64,000 nt of DNA from CALCKW01 sp033852095 (GCA_033852095.1 JAWSVD010000049.1:52871-116870); one strand, 5' to 3'; shown: positions 1-8,807, counted from the first letter of the stretch. The notes: generated by a model from the sequence alone, not told the origin. Translations and numbers: made by a program.

Positions 1-796
1 GTTGAATAGCGCCGGAGATGCCCACCGCGATGTAGAGATCGGGCGAGACTATCTTCCCGGTCTGCCCCACCTGCATGTCGTTGGGCACGAAGCCAGCGTC
101 CACAGCGGCCCGAGAGGCGCCAACCGCCGCATTGAGCTTATCGGCCACGGCGTAGATCAGCGAAAAATTATCGCCATTTTGTAGCCCGCGGCCACCTGAT
201 ATCACAACCTTGGCGTCTGTCAGTTCTGGGCGATCAGAGACAGCCAAGCTGGCGCTGACAAAAACACTCAAGCCGGCATCATGCTGCTGCGGCAGAACCA
301 CCACTGATGCGCTGACCGAGTCAGCCTGCGCTACCGCATCAAAAGAGCTACAGCGCACAGTGATCACCTTGACCCTGTCATCAGACTGCACAGTGGCGAT
401 GGCATTGCCCGCGTAGATGGGCCGTTTAAAGGTGTCGACGCTCAGCACATCGATGATCTCAGATATCTGCGAGACATCGAGCAGAGCGGCAACGCGCGGC
501 ATGACATTTTTACCGTGCGTCGTCGCAGGGGCCAGCACATGACGGTAGTCTACGCCCAGCTCAGCCACCAGTAAGGCCACATTCTCCGCCAATTGCTCGC
601 CATAACAGCCGTGATCCGCAACCAACACACGACTGACCCCACTGACGTTTTGCGCGGCCGTGACAACAGTCGCGCAATCGACGCCCATGACCAGGAGGTC
701 TATGTCAGCGCCAATTTTTGTCGCTGCCGCGAGGGCATTGAGCGTGGCACCTTTTAACTCTTTGTTATCGTGCTCTGCAATGACTAAGGTCGTCAT
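1..796 (-). CDS. etfA: Electron transfer flavoprotein alpha subunit, C-terminus cut by window edge
   Basis: EtfA carries the FAD of the heterodimeric ETF, which takes electrons from acyl-CoA dehydrogenases and passes them to ETF:ubiquinone oxidoreductase. The minus-strand frame opens with ATG at 796 (MTTLVIAEHDN) and stays open to base 1, giving 265 residues. Near the edge it holds the typical FAD-domain segment GGRGLQNGDNF, followed by AVGASRAAVDAGFV and GQTGKIVSPDLYIAVGISGA. About 45-50 residues should lie beyond the window, judging from the usual 310-residue length. Its ATG overlaps the etfB stop codon (TGATG), so the two are translationally coupled. Co-orientation with two acyl-CoA dehydrogenase genes suggests it serves this pathway. 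Confidence 0.96.
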   Translation of the reverse strand, partial: MTTLVIAEHDNKELKGATLNALAAATKIGADIDLLVMGVDCATVVTAAQNVSGVSRVLVADHGCYGEQLAENVALLVAELGVDYRHVLAPATTHGKNVMPRVAALLDVSQISEIIDVLSVDTFKRPIYAGNAIATVQSDDRVKVITVRCSSFDAVAQADSVSASVVVLPQQHDAGLSVFVSASLAVSDRPELTDAKVVISGGRGLQNGDNFSLIYAVADKLNAAVGASRAAVDAGFVPNDMQVGQTGKIVSPDLYIAVGISGAIQ

Positions 797-1545
797 CAAA
801 TCACCTTCGCTTCAGTTTTAAGTTTATGCACCAGCTCGCCCACACTGCCAACCTTGATGCCCGCTTGCCGCTCCGGCGGGGACTCTACTGCCAACACTTT
901 GAGTTTGGACTCCAGGCTCACACCCAGATCGCCCGCCGTGATTTTTTCCAAGGGTTTTCGCTTGGCTTTCATGATGTTTGGCAGCGACGCGTATCGCGGC
1001 TCATTGAGCCGCAGATCGGTGGTGACAACCGCGGGCAGCGTCAATCGCAGTGTTTGCAAGCCGCCATCAATCTCACGGGTCACCGTCAGTTGCTCTGCAT
1101 CGATCTGAATGTCTGATGCAAAGGTGCCCTGTGCCATCCCCGTCAGTGCGGCGAGCATTTGCCCGGTCTGGTTGTTATCGGAATCAATCGCCTGCTTGCC
1201 AAGAATCAGCAAGCGCGGTTTTTCTCGCTCAACCAACTTTGCCAACAACTTGGCCACCAGCAGCGAATCAGAGACGTTATCAGCTTCCACGTGGATTGCC
1301 TTGTCTGCCCCCATCGCCAATGCCGTGCGCAGTTGCTCCTGACACTTTTGATCTCCCACGCTCACGGCCACGACCTCTGTGGCCTCACCCGACTCTTTCA
1401 AACGAATGGCCTGCTCAACCGCTATCTCGCAAAAGGGGTTGAGCGCCATCTTCACGTTGTCCAATTCCACGCCACTGCCGTCGGCCTTGACGCGCGCTTT
1501 CACGTGGTGATCCACGACCCGTTTGACGGGCACCATAATTTTCAT
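796..1545 (-). CDS. etfB: Electron transfer flavoprotein beta subunit
   Basis: EtfB is the AMP-binding partner of EtfA and docks with acyl-CoA dehydrogenases. The 249-residue product has the usual length and the family opening MKIMVPVKRVVDHHVKARVK. It also has the NPFCEIAVEQAIRLKE segment and the docking-loop region RYASLPNIMKAKRKPLE. A purine-rich GAGAG stretch precedes the ATG. The gene is co-directional with the acyl-CoA dehydrogenase pair upstream (83-base gap) and overlaps etfA downstream. It is probably expressed together with those dehydrogenases; no separate promoter was recognised. Confidence 0.97.
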   Translation of the reverse strand: MKIMVPVKRVVDHHVKARVKADGSGVELDNVKMALNPFCEIAVEQAIRLKESGEATEVVAVSVGDQKCQEQLRTALAMGADKAIHVEADNVSDSLLVAKLLAKLVEREKPRLLILGKQAIDSDNNQTGQMLAALTGMAQGTFASDIQIDAEQLTVTREIDGGLQTLRLTLPAVVTTDLRLNEPRYASLPNIMKAKRKPLEKITAGDLGVSLESKLKVLAVESPPERQAGIKVGSVGELVHKLKTEAKVI

Positions 1546-1628
1546 GCTTTCACTCTCTCAATCTATGAATAGCCACAGGCGGCAGCAGCACCATCGCCTG
1601 CGTGAAGGCTCAATCGACAGCTAGCGGC

Positions 1629-2768
1629 TTAAGCCGCTTGCACCTCGTCAATCAGCCGTTGCAAATGCTCATCGTGTGATCCGAGCAAAGTATTCATCAT
1701 TGTGATGCGCTTGAAATAATGGCCCACGTCCAGCTCCTCAGTCACGCCCATGCCACCGTGTAGCTGCACCGCGAGCTGCCCCACTAGACGCCCCGCACTG
1801 CCCATTTTCACCTTCAGCAGGGAGGCCGCTCTGCTTGCATTCGCCCCGCCCTCAGGCACCGTCATCGCGCCGAAGTACACCATCGAACGCAGCTGTTCGC
1901 ACTCCATGAACATTTCAGCCATGCGGTGCTGCAACACTTGGAATCTGCTGATGGGCTGATCAAACTGCTCGCGCACCTTGCAGTACTCGACCGTGGTATT
2001 CAGCAGCTTTTCCACCACACCGATCGACTCCGCGGCCAGTGCGACCACGGCTTCATTGAGGGTCGATTGAATCGCTTCAAAAGCCGTATCGCATTCACCC
2101 AAGAGCGCTGACGCCGGCACCTTCACAGCTTCTAGACGAATATCCGCTGCTCTAGAACCGTCGTTGTTCGGGTAGGACTGCAAACGCATGCCGTCGGCGT
2201 TTCTGTCCACAAGGAACAGCGACAGACCCTGCCTATCCCCGCGTTTGCCAGCTGTTCGCGCTGCTACCAGCACCAGATCAGCAGATGGCGCAGACAGCAC
2301 CACGGACTTATGCCCAGTCAGCACGTAGCCGCCCTGCTCAAAAACTGCCCGTGTTTCGATGTCTTCAACGCGTTGTTGCGCTTCGGGCTCACTGTAGGCA
2401 AAGGCAAGCTTGAGCTCACCGGCGATGAGCCGCCCCAAGTACTGCTGCTTCTGCTCTTCACTGCCGTGCCGCTGCAGCAGCAAGCCGCTCAGTACCGTCG
2501 TCGAGAAGAAGGGCTCGACCACCAGCCCCCTGCCGAGCTCTGTCTGCAAGACCATCAAATCGACAAGCTCACCGCCCATGCCGCCATACTCTTCAGCAAA
2601 GGGCAGCGCCAACCAGCCTAAGTCGGCAAACAGTTTCCAGTGATCATCGCTGTAACCCAGCTCACTGCTGATCAGTGCACTGCGCGCTTCAAAGTCGTAT
2701 TCCTTCTGGATAAACTTGGCAGCGCTGTCCTGAAGCATTTGTTGAATTTCATTGAATGCAAATTCCAT
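1629..2768 (-). CDS. Acyl-CoA dehydrogenase, probable non-catalytic-type partner of an alpha2beta2 enzyme
   Basis: A 379-residue acyl-CoA dehydrogenase fold protein with N-terminal helical, middle beta-barrel and C-terminal helical domains. The C-terminal HGGMGVTEELDVGHYFKR segment is typical. Where many family members carry the catalytic YEGTxE motif, this protein reads LLGSHDEHLQRL. This pattern is seen in the smaller subunits of heterotetrameric actinobacterial enzymes such as FadE27 (ChsE5). The upstream co-directional gene, 12 bases away, encodes a 398-residue dehydrogenase ending in the matching FadE26-like motif, so the two probably form one alpha2beta2 enzyme. Substrate is unknown; bulky or branched acyl chains are plausible because such enzymes act on steroid side chains. 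Pairing is inference. Confidence 0.88.
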   Translation of the reverse strand: MEFAFNEIQQMLQDSAAKFIQKEYDFEARSALISSELGYSDDHWKLFADLGWLALPFAEEYGGMGGELVDLMVLQTELGRGLVVEPFFSTTVLSGLLLQRHGSEEQKQQYLGRLIAGELKLAFAYSEPEAQQRVEDIETRAVFEQGGYVLTGHKSVVLSAPSADLVLVAARTAGKRGDRQGLSLFLVDRNADGMRLQSYPNNDGSRAADIRLEAVKVPASALLGECDTAFEAIQSTLNEAVVALAAESIGVVEKLLNTTVEYCKVREQFDQPISRFQVLQHRMAEMFMECEQLRSMVYFGAMTVPEGGANASRAASLLKVKMGSAGRLVGQLAVQLHGGMGVTEELDVGHYFKRITMMNTLLGSHDEHLQRLIDEVQAA

Positions 2769-2780
2769 GATTGTCTCTCC

Positions 2781-3977
2781 TCAGAGTCCAAGCACCGCTT
2801 TGGCGATGATGTTCTTTTGAATTTCATTGGTGCCACCGTAGATGGTGACTTTTCGGTTGTTGTAATAATGCGGCGCAACATCGGGTGCAAAGAAAGGCTC
2901 GACCGCCTCCCCCTCAAAACCCATGTCATATTGTTCAGGAACAAAGGGCAACGCATAGATCCCCGCCATTTCCATGGTCAATTCGTCCAGCATCTGCTGT
3001 ACTTCAGTGCCTTTGATTTTCAGAATGGATGACTCTGGCCCAGGCGCCTTGCCCGTCGCAACAGATGACAACACGCGCAGCTCGGTAAATTCCAAGGCAA
3101 TGAGTTCGATCTCGGTTTGCAAAAAACGCGACAAGAAGACGCTGTTCTTGCGCAGGTCTGGCACACCGGCCGGACGCTGATCGAGCATGTCTCTGAGGCG
3201 ATTCAAACGCACCTTGGAAGTGGCAACCCCAGCGATGTTCGTGCGTTCATGGGTCAGCAGCACTTTGGCGTAGGTCCAGCCTTGGCCTTCTTCACCCACC
3301 AGATTTTCTGCGGGGACACGCACGTTATCAAAGAAGACCTCGTTTACCTCGTGGCGGCCATCCAACGTGATGACAGGCCTAACTGTCACGCCGGGTGTGC
3401 TCATGTCGATCAGCAAGAAGCTGATGCCCTGTTGCTTGCGCCCTTCATCGCTGGTGCGAACAAGACAGAAAATCCAATCCGCGTAGTGCCCCAGAGTGGT
3501 CCATGCCTTGGTACCGTTGACAATGTAGTCATCGCCATCGCGTACCGCGCGTGTTTTCAAACCCGCTAAGTCAGACCCTGCATTAGGCTCGGAATAGCCC
3601 TGGCACCACCACGCTTTGCTCGACAAGATGTCCGGCAAAAAACGCTGCTTCTGCGCCTCGTTGCCGTAGGTGTAGATAATGGGTGCCACCATCGCTAGGC
3701 CAAATGGCACAATACGCGGCGCCTGAGCCTTTGCCGACTCGTTGTAGAAAATGTATTTCTGCGCTGCACTCCAGCCCGTTCCGCCGTATTCAACGGGCCA
3801 ATTGACACCTGACCAACCCTTGTCATACAAGGCCTGTTGATAGGCCACGTAGTCTTCTCGCTCCAATCGCAAACCCAATGTGGTCTTCTGTTTGACCTGA
3901 TCGGGTATGCCGTCTCGAAAAAACACACTCACTTCGTCGCGAAACGCTAGCTCGTCTTCACTGAAGTCGATGTTCAT
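2781..3977 (-). CDS. Acyl-CoA dehydrogenase, probable catalytic subunit of an alpha2beta2 pair
   Basis: A 398-residue FAD-dependent acyl-CoA dehydrogenase that would introduce the alpha-beta double bond into an acyl-CoA and reduce ETF. Visible motifs are WWCQGYSEPNAGSDLAGLKT (flavin and substrate contact) and the C-terminal VTIYGGTNEIQKNIIA. In that last motif Gly stands in the usual YEGT Glu position, as in LCAD, isovaleryl-CoA dehydrogenase and FadE26-type proteins. A Glu in LLTHERTN (about residue 244) sits where the isovaleryl/ChsE4-type catalytic base is found. An upstream in-frame ATG at 4031 exists. I chose ATG 3977 (MNIDFSEDELAFRDEV) because family members begin at this point. Confidence 0.9.
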   Translation of the reverse strand: MNIDFSEDELAFRDEVSVFFRDGIPDQVKQKTTLGLRLEREDYVAYQQALYDKGWSGVNWPVEYGGTGWSAAQKYIFYNESAKAQAPRIVPFGLAMVAPIIYTYGNEAQKQRFLPDILSSKAWWCQGYSEPNAGSDLAGLKTRAVRDGDDYIVNGTKAWTTLGHYADWIFCLVRTSDEGRKQQGISFLLIDMSTPGVTVRPVITLDGRHEVNEVFFDNVRVPAENLVGEEGQGWTYAKVLLTHERTNIAGVATSKVRLNRLRDMLDQRPAGVPDLRKNSVFLSRFLQTEIELIALEFTELRVLSSVATGKAPGPESSILKIKGTEVQQMLDELTMEMAGIYALPFVPEQYDMGFEGEAVEPFFAPDVAPHYYNNRKVTIYGGTNEIQKNIIAKAVLGL

Positions 3978-4053
3978 CTCTATCACCAAACCGTTATTGA
4001 ATGTTGCGGGCACTATACCACCCAGCAGCACGAGGCATCAACTTTCGGTACTG

Positions 4054-4070
4054 TATTCTGCTATGCGGTA
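4054..4070 (-). promoter_or_regulatory. TACCGC-N-TAGCAGAA element, candidate operator
   Basis: On the minus strand this reads TACCGCATAGCAGAATA. It matches the element at 8694-8710 at 15 of 17 positions. It sits 77-93 bases upstream of the 3977 start codon, where a promoter of the dehydrogenase/etf operon would be expected. It shares the ACCGC-N3-GC skeleton with the longer motif found upstream of the fadB-like and maoC genes. Function as a regulator site is inference. Confidence 0.35.
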
Positions 4071-4292
4071 TTTGGAGAGTGATACTAACCCCCCATTTTG
4101 CCGTGAGGGTGAGACGGGTTTGATTTCTCTACTCAGTGGGGATGCGCGAGGATACGTGCTGCAGGCAGGCATGGAGGAAGGCCGGGGCTAGTTGGCAAAG
4201 ACGAAAATTCCCGAGCCATGTCGTAATACTCTCTTTAAAAGCGCGCACTGGCCGGAAGCGGCGAGAGAACGCAGAAAGCATTTCCTCTCAGC

Positions 4293-4321
4293 NNNNNNNN
4301 NNNNNNNNNNNNNNNNNNNNN
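4293..4321. other. Assembly gap (29 N)
   Basis: A run of 29 undetermined bases. The true gap size is unknown. The flanking genes are both minus-strand acyl-CoA dehydrogenases; a false join or lost sequence between them cannot be excluded from this window. Confidence 0.99.
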
Positions 4322-4412
4322 GGAAGAAGCTGGGTGTTGAGCACAACATCAACCCTCAACAACCACCCTTCGGGAGTGCCTCTGCATCCGCAATTTCCAC
4401 ACTGTCAGAGCA

Positions 4413-5666
4413 CTAGCTTCGATCCGGTGGCGTGAGATAAGCGCTCGTGCGCCCAAGGTAGGGCTCATGCTCTTTGATTTCCATGCGCGCAATTTTTCTC
4501 AGGTGCACCTCATCGGGTCCGTCAGCGTACCGCAGCGCCCGCCCTTGCGACCACATATCCGCCAGAGGCGTATCTGGGCTCACGCCCATGGCGCCAAACG
4601 TCTGCATCGCGCGATCGACAACCGTGGTGTGCAGCGTCGGGATCACCGCCTTGATCAGGGAAATTTCTTTGGCCGCCGCCTTGGCCCCTACCTTGTCGAT
4701 CATCCACGCCGCTTTCAGGACCAGTAGCCGCGCCTGCTCTATTTCCATTCGCGAACGCGCAATCCAATCGGATACTGCGCCGTGTTGATGCAGGTATTTG
4801 CCAAATGTCTTGCGCGTCTGCGAACGGTCGATCATTAAATCCAAGGCCAGCTCGGCCTGCCCAATTGAACGCATGCAGTGGTGAATTCGCCCCGGCCCCA
4901 AGCGCGCTTGAGACATGGCAAAACCGTCGCCCTCAGCACCCAGTAAATTGCTCACTGGCACCCGTACCTGTCTAAAGACGACTTCACAGTGCCCGTGCGG
5001 GTTGAGGTGATTCATGACACTGATATTGCGTTCGACAGTGACGCCTGGCTGGTCATAGGGCACCAGTATTTGGCTCTGCTGGCGGTGCCGATCCGCGTTG
5101 CTGGGGTCCGTCTTTCCCATCACGATGAACAGGCGGCAGTTTGGGTGGCTGGCGTTAGAGATAAACCACTTCCTGCCGTTGATGACGTATTCATCCCCTT
5201 CCCGCTGAATCAGGGTTTGAATATTCGTCGCATCTGAAGAGGCGACGTCGGGCTCCGTCATGGCAAATGCCGACCGTATTTCGCCGTTGAGCAAGGGCAG
5301 CAGCCACTGCTCACGCTGAGCCGGAGAGGCAAACTTGTGCAACAGTTCCATATTCCCCGTGTCCGGTGCATTGCAGTTGAATATTTCCGGGCTCCAGGGC
5401 ACTCGACCCATTATTTCTGCCAGCGGTGCGTATTCCAAATTTGACAGCCTTGTCCCTGGTTCATCGTCGCGCAGAGCCGGTAGAAACAGATTCCACAAGC
5501 CTTCTGCTCGCGCGAGTTCCTTTAGCTCGTCCCTAAAACTCACCGGGAACTTTCCCGCTTGCAACTCGGCGCGGTGCTGCGCTATTCGCGGCACTATATG
5601 CTCTTCCATAAAGTGATTCAGTTGGCCCTGAAGTGCCTTTACCCTGTCGCTGTATTCAAAATTCAT
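4413..5666 (-). CDS. ACAD11-type acyl-CoA dehydrogenase
   Basis: A 417-residue acyl-CoA dehydrogenase resembling the dehydrogenase half of animal ACAD10/ACAD11 and the bacterial LvaC group. The N-terminus (HFMEEHIVPRIAQHRAEL) and the middle motif AFAMTEPDVASSDATNIQT fit this subgroup. The C-terminal YADGPDEVHLRKIA places Asp382 where medium-chain enzymes have the catalytic Glu (YEGTNEI). The ADGPDEVH signature is characteristic of the ACAD10/11 subgroup, some members of which process 4-phosphorylated acyl-CoAs made by an APH-fold kinase. A matching kinase gene is encoded at 23311-24393. The gene is co-directional with the MDR gene upstream (92-base gap). Direct function in 4-hydroxyacid breakdown is inference. 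Confidence 0.92.
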   Translation of the reverse strand: MNFEYSDRVKALQGQLNHFMEEHIVPRIAQHRAELQAGKFPVSFRDELKELARAEGLWNLFLPALRDDEPGTRLSNLEYAPLAEIMGRVPWSPEIFNCNAPDTGNMELLHKFASPAQREQWLLPLLNGEIRSAFAMTEPDVASSDATNIQTLIQREGDEYVINGRKWFISNASHPNCRLFIVMGKTDPSNADRHRQQSQILVPYDQPGVTVERNISVMNHLNPHGHCEVVFRQVRVPVSNLLGAEGDGFAMSQARLGPGRIHHCMRSIGQAELALDLMIDRSQTRKTFGKYLHQHGAVSDWIARSRMEIEQARLLVLKAAWMIDKVGAKAAAKEISLIKAVIPTLHTTVVDRAMQTFGAMGVSPDTPLADMWSQGRALRYADGPDEVHLRKIARMEIKEHEPYLGRTSAYLTPPDRS

Positions 5667-5758
5667 TGTCGAGACCTCGGTATTAGAAATGCTTTTAGAG
5701 CGAGCCCGCCTGTAGAGACGGCCACTCAGAGGATTAAGTAACAGCCCGGCGATGGATG

Positions 5759-6742
5759 TTATGCGCCGGGCAGCAGCACCATTTTCCCCGCCACTTTCCT
5801 GCCCATCACGGCATCAAGCGCGGCTTTGGCCTGTGACAGAGGCATCTGTTGATCAATGTGCACGCTGACCACCCCACGCTGATACCAATCGAACAGCTGC
5901 TGCATATTGTCGGCAAAAGTAGCGGGCTCTCGGCGCGTGAAAGCGCCCCAGAACACACCGACCACGGAGAATTCCTTCACCAGCGCAAGGTTGACCGGCA
6001 GACTGGGGATGTCCCCACTGGCAAAGCCGATCACCAGCAGCCGTCCATTGGCTGCCATCGCGCGAGCGCACTGGCCAAAGGCTTTGCCACCCACCGGGTC
6101 ATAGACAACGTCCACGCCCTTGCCCTCAGTCAGCTCTTTCAGCGCTTTGCGCAGATCTGTGTCTTTGTAGTTGATCAGCTCATCTGCGCCGTGCTGTTTT
6201 GCCACCGCCAGCTTCTCCGCGGACGAGCAGGCGGCTATCACGCGCCCGCCCATTGCTTTGGCGACCTGCACCGCTGCCAGGCCCGTACCACCTGCAGCAC
6301 CTAGCACCAAGACGGTTTCACCCGGCTGTAACGCGCCGCGCTGCTTCAGCGCATGGTGGGCGGTGCCGTGCGCTAGCACCAGCGCGGACGCATCCGCGAA
6401 GGGCATGTCCTGCGGTAGCGGCATCAAGCGTGATGCCGGGCAGCACACCATCTCGGCGTAGGCACCGTAGTGAAGGCTCAAAGCCATCACCGCATCGCCC
6501 ACAGCCACCCCCTGAACGCCCTCACCCAGGGATTCCACCACGCCTGAAAATTCACTGCCAGGGATCAGTGGCAGTGCAGGTTTAGCCTGATACAAGCCCT
6601 GCACCAACAGGCCATCCGGGTAGTTGACCCCCACCGCCCTCACCGCGATACGCACTTCGCCGAGTTTGGGTTGAGGGTCTTCGATCTCACGGTACTGGAG
6701 CGCATCGATGGGCGCATACTCTTCGCAAACAATTGCTTTCAT
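5759..6742 (-). CDS. NADPH:quinone oxidoreductase family protein (zinc-free MDR)
   Basis: A 327-residue medium-chain dehydrogenase/reductase of the quinone oxidoreductase type. The N-terminal GroES-like part contains GVNYPDGLLVQGLYQ and IPGSEFSGVVESLGEGV. The nucleotide-binding half has VLGAAGGTGLAAVQVAKAMG, a Rossmann motif of the AxxGGxG kind used by NADPH-linked members. The Cys/His ligands of zinc alcohol dehydrogenases are absent, so it is not a classical alcohol dehydrogenase. In this setting it may reduce a quinone, an enone or an enoyl thioester. It lies between two acyl-CoA dehydrogenase genes on the same strand (43 bases from the upstream stop), suggesting an operon. Substrate is not predictable. 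Confidence 0.9.
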   Translation of the reverse strand: MKAIVCEEYAPIDALQYREIEDPQPKLGEVRIAVRAVGVNYPDGLLVQGLYQAKPALPLIPGSEFSGVVESLGEGVQGVAVGDAVMALSLHYGAYAEMVCCPASRLMPLPQDMPFADASALVLAHGTAHHALKQRGALQPGETVLVLGAAGGTGLAAVQVAKAMGGRVIAACSSAEKLAVAKQHGADELINYKDTDLRKALKELTEGKGVDVVYDPVGGKAFGQCARAMAANGRLLVIGFASGDIPSLPVNLALVKEFSVVGVFWGAFTRREPATFADNMQQLFDWYQRGVVSVHIDQQMPLSQAKAALDAVMGRKVAGKMVLLPGA

Positions 6743-6785
6743 GGCTGTTTGTCTATTTCCTGTTGATTAAGATCCGGTCGTTGAT

Positions 6786-8573
6786 TTAGAAGCATTCGTC
6801 TGCCATCGCGTAACAGGTGTCGTCATTCACTGACAACAAAGCGCAGGCACGCTCAACTTTGCTCAACTCCCAACGGTAGAAGTACTGGCAGGCTTGAATT
6901 TTCCCCCGGGTGAAATTGTCCCTGCGCTGCGAGGACTCGGCAGCAATTGCTTGCTTGAGCCACATCCACGCAACTACCGTGTGGCCAAAGGCCTCGAGGT
7001 AGAGCGATGAATTGGCGAGATACAATTCGGTGGGCACCTTCGCAGCGAGTTCGAGCAATGATTGCGTTGTGCGTTTGAGTAAGGCCAAGACCTCGGCCAA
7101 GCGACCACGGAACTCGGCCAAGGCAGGGTATGCATCTGATGCCTGCAAAGTTTGATCAATCGCTTCACACAACACCGTGAAAGCACGGCCCTCGCGCATC
7201 AGTACTTTTCGGCCCAAGAGATCCATGGACTGAATGCCCTCGGTGCCTTCATGGATGGGATTGAGGCGGTTGTCGCGGTACATTCGTTCGACCGGGTATT
7301 CACGCGTGTAGCCATAACCTCCGTGCACTTGAATGGCCAGTGAATTCGCCTCAAGGCAGTATTTGGACGGCCAGGATTTCAACACAGGTGTGAGAATCTC
7401 AAGCAGCAGGGCCGATCTCTCCCGCTCTGCATCATCATCACTGTTCGCTTTCAAATCGACCAAGGAAGCACCAAAAAGGGACAGACACAAAGCCCCTTCT
7501 ACATAGCTTTTAGACGCCAGCAGCATGCGGCGAACATCTGCGTGTTCGATGATGGCAAGCGGAGCGCTTGTGGCGTCTTTGCACGCGGGGTGCCGGCCTT
7601 GTGGTCTCTCGCGGGCGTAGTCCAGTGCGTGTAAGTAAGCTGTGTAGCCCAGAGCGACGGCCCCCACACCCACGCCTATCCTCGCCTCGTTCATCATCTG
7701 AAACATATAGGCAAGGCCGCGCTGTGGCTCACCGAGCAAATAGGCCACCGCACCGCCCTGCTCACCAAAGCTGAGCAGGGTCGAGGTGGTGCCGCGGTAG
7801 CCCATCTTATGGATGAGCCCAGCCAAGTGGACGTCGTTCCTTGGCCCTGGCTGCCCGTCTGCACCGGGCAAGAACTTGGGCACCAGAAACAGCGACAAGC
7901 CCTTCACACCCGCAGGCGCGTCTTTGATCCGGGCTAATACCAGATGCACGATGTTCTCGCCGAGATCGTGATCGCCGCCCGAGATGAATATTTTCTGCCC
8001 CACCAGACGGTACACTCCGTCCGCATGCAGCGTGGCGGTGCTGCGAATATCCCCGAGTGATGAACCCGCTTGCGGCTCGGTCAGCGCCATGGTGCCGCTA
8101 ATACGCCCGTCCAGCAGCGGTGCGAGATATTGCTCTTTGAGCTCGGCGCAGGCGAAATTTTTGATCACATTGGCGTTTGCGCCACTGAGAGATGCATAGG
8201 CCAAGACAGAGACATTGGCTGCGCTGAAAATCGCCTTGCTTGCGACAGACACAGTAAAAGGCAACTGCATACCGCCCAACTCATAATCTTGTGTCGCAGC
8301 GCCGAAACCCGACCCGTAATACTGCCGCAGTGCAGCATGAACCTCTGGCCGCAGCTTCACCTCGCCTGCATCGAACTGTGGCTCATGCTCATCGAGCGTG
8401 GCCGCACTGGGGGCAAAATAATTTTCGGCGATCGACTCGGCAGTGTCGAGCGTCGCATCGAAGGTCTCTCGGCTGTGATCGCCGAAACGCGGCAGCCCCG
8501 TCAAGTCCTGCACCTTCACAACCTCATACAACAGGAATTCAAGATCACGGCGATCGATCAGTTTTGACGACAT
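6786..8573 (-). CDS. Long acyl-CoA dehydrogenase with C-terminal extension (DmdC-like)
   Basis: A 595-residue acyl-CoA dehydrogenase of the extended class that includes 3-methylmercaptopropionyl-CoA dehydrogenase DmdC. An N-terminal segment (RRDLEFLLYEVVKV) precedes the dehydrogenase core, which contains GTMALTEPQAGSSLGDIRS and HGGYGYTREYPVERMYRD. NPIHEGTEGIQ holds the catalytic Glu at about residue 442. About 140 further residues form the AcdC-like C-terminal domain. An in-frame ATG at 8621 exists upstream. I prefer ATG 8573 (MSSKLIDRRDLEFLLYEV) because the homologous N-terminus begins here. It probably starts a minus-strand transcript running into the MDR gene. DmdC activity itself cannot be claimed; the family also handles medium- and long-chain acyl-CoAs. 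Confidence 0.92.
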   Translation of the reverse strand: MSSKLIDRRDLEFLLYEVVKVQDLTGLPRFGDHSRETFDATLDTAESIAENYFAPSAATLDEHEPQFDAGEVKLRPEVHAALRQYYGSGFGAATQDYELGGMQLPFTVSVASKAIFSAANVSVLAYASLSGANANVIKNFACAELKEQYLAPLLDGRISGTMALTEPQAGSSLGDIRSTATLHADGVYRLVGQKIFISGGDHDLGENIVHLVLARIKDAPAGVKGLSLFLVPKFLPGADGQPGPRNDVHLAGLIHKMGYRGTTSTLLSFGEQGGAVAYLLGEPQRGLAYMFQMMNEARIGVGVGAVALGYTAYLHALDYARERPQGRHPACKDATSAPLAIIEHADVRRMLLASKSYVEGALCLSLFGASLVDLKANSDDDAERERSALLLEILTPVLKSWPSKYCLEANSLAIQVHGGYGYTREYPVERMYRDNRLNPIHEGTEGIQSMDLLGRKVLMREGRAFTVLCEAIDQTLQASDAYPALAEFRGRLAEVLALLKRTTQSLLELAAKVPTELYLANSSLYLEAFGHTVVAWMWLKQAIAAESSQRRDNFTRGKIQACQYFYRWELSKVERACALLSVNDDTCYAMADECF

Positions 8574-8693
8574 GCAGCCAACTCTCCAGTAGCAGCCCCG
8601 CTGTGGAGGCCTGTTCAACAAACTCAGCAGAAGACGAAGCCGTAAAACGGGTCAATCTTCAGTGAAAACCATATATTGTTTTGTGGAATATAC

Positions 8694-8710
8694 TACCGCC
8701 TAGCAGAACA
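8694..8710 (+). promoter_or_regulatory. TACCGC-N-TAGCAGAA element, candidate operator
   Basis: TACCGCCTAGCAGAACA on the plus strand matches 15 of 17 positions of the element at 4054-4070. It lies in the divergent promoter region, immediately beside the TATATT/AATATA inverted repeat. Operator function is inferred only from recurrence and position. Confidence 0.35.
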
Positions 8711-8781
8711 TATCAAGGTCAATGACATCTTTGCATACCTCGACCAGGTGACTTCAGGCCAGCAACGTCTGGCCCGATCAA

Positions 8782-8807
8782 GACCGCTGTGCGAAATTAT
8801 GTTTTAC
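8782..8807 (+). promoter_or_regulatory. Recurrent ACCGC-type promoter motif, copy 1
   Basis: The 17-mer GACCGCTGTGCGAAATT (8782-8798) recurs exactly at 21917-21933. The 25 bases from 8783 to 8807 match 16324-16348 at 20 of 25 positions, continuing with ATGTTTTAC against ATATTTTAC. This copy lies 105-130 bases before the FadB-like start codon. It is a candidate binding site for an unlinked regulator of the island. Confidence 0.5.

Larger units (their letters stand above)
3978..4412. other. Non-coding stretch containing an assembly gap
   Basis: There is no convincing gene between the divergently unrelated acyl-CoA dehydrogenase reading frames. The 29 N at 4293-4321 mark a join between contigs, so sequence may be missing here, possibly more than 29 bases. 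The part next to 3977 should hold the promoter of the etf/dehydrogenase operon. A TACCGC-containing element (4054-4070, minus strand) lies 77-93 bases upstream of that start codon. The bases around the gap show no recognisable protein remnant. Confidence 0.7.
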
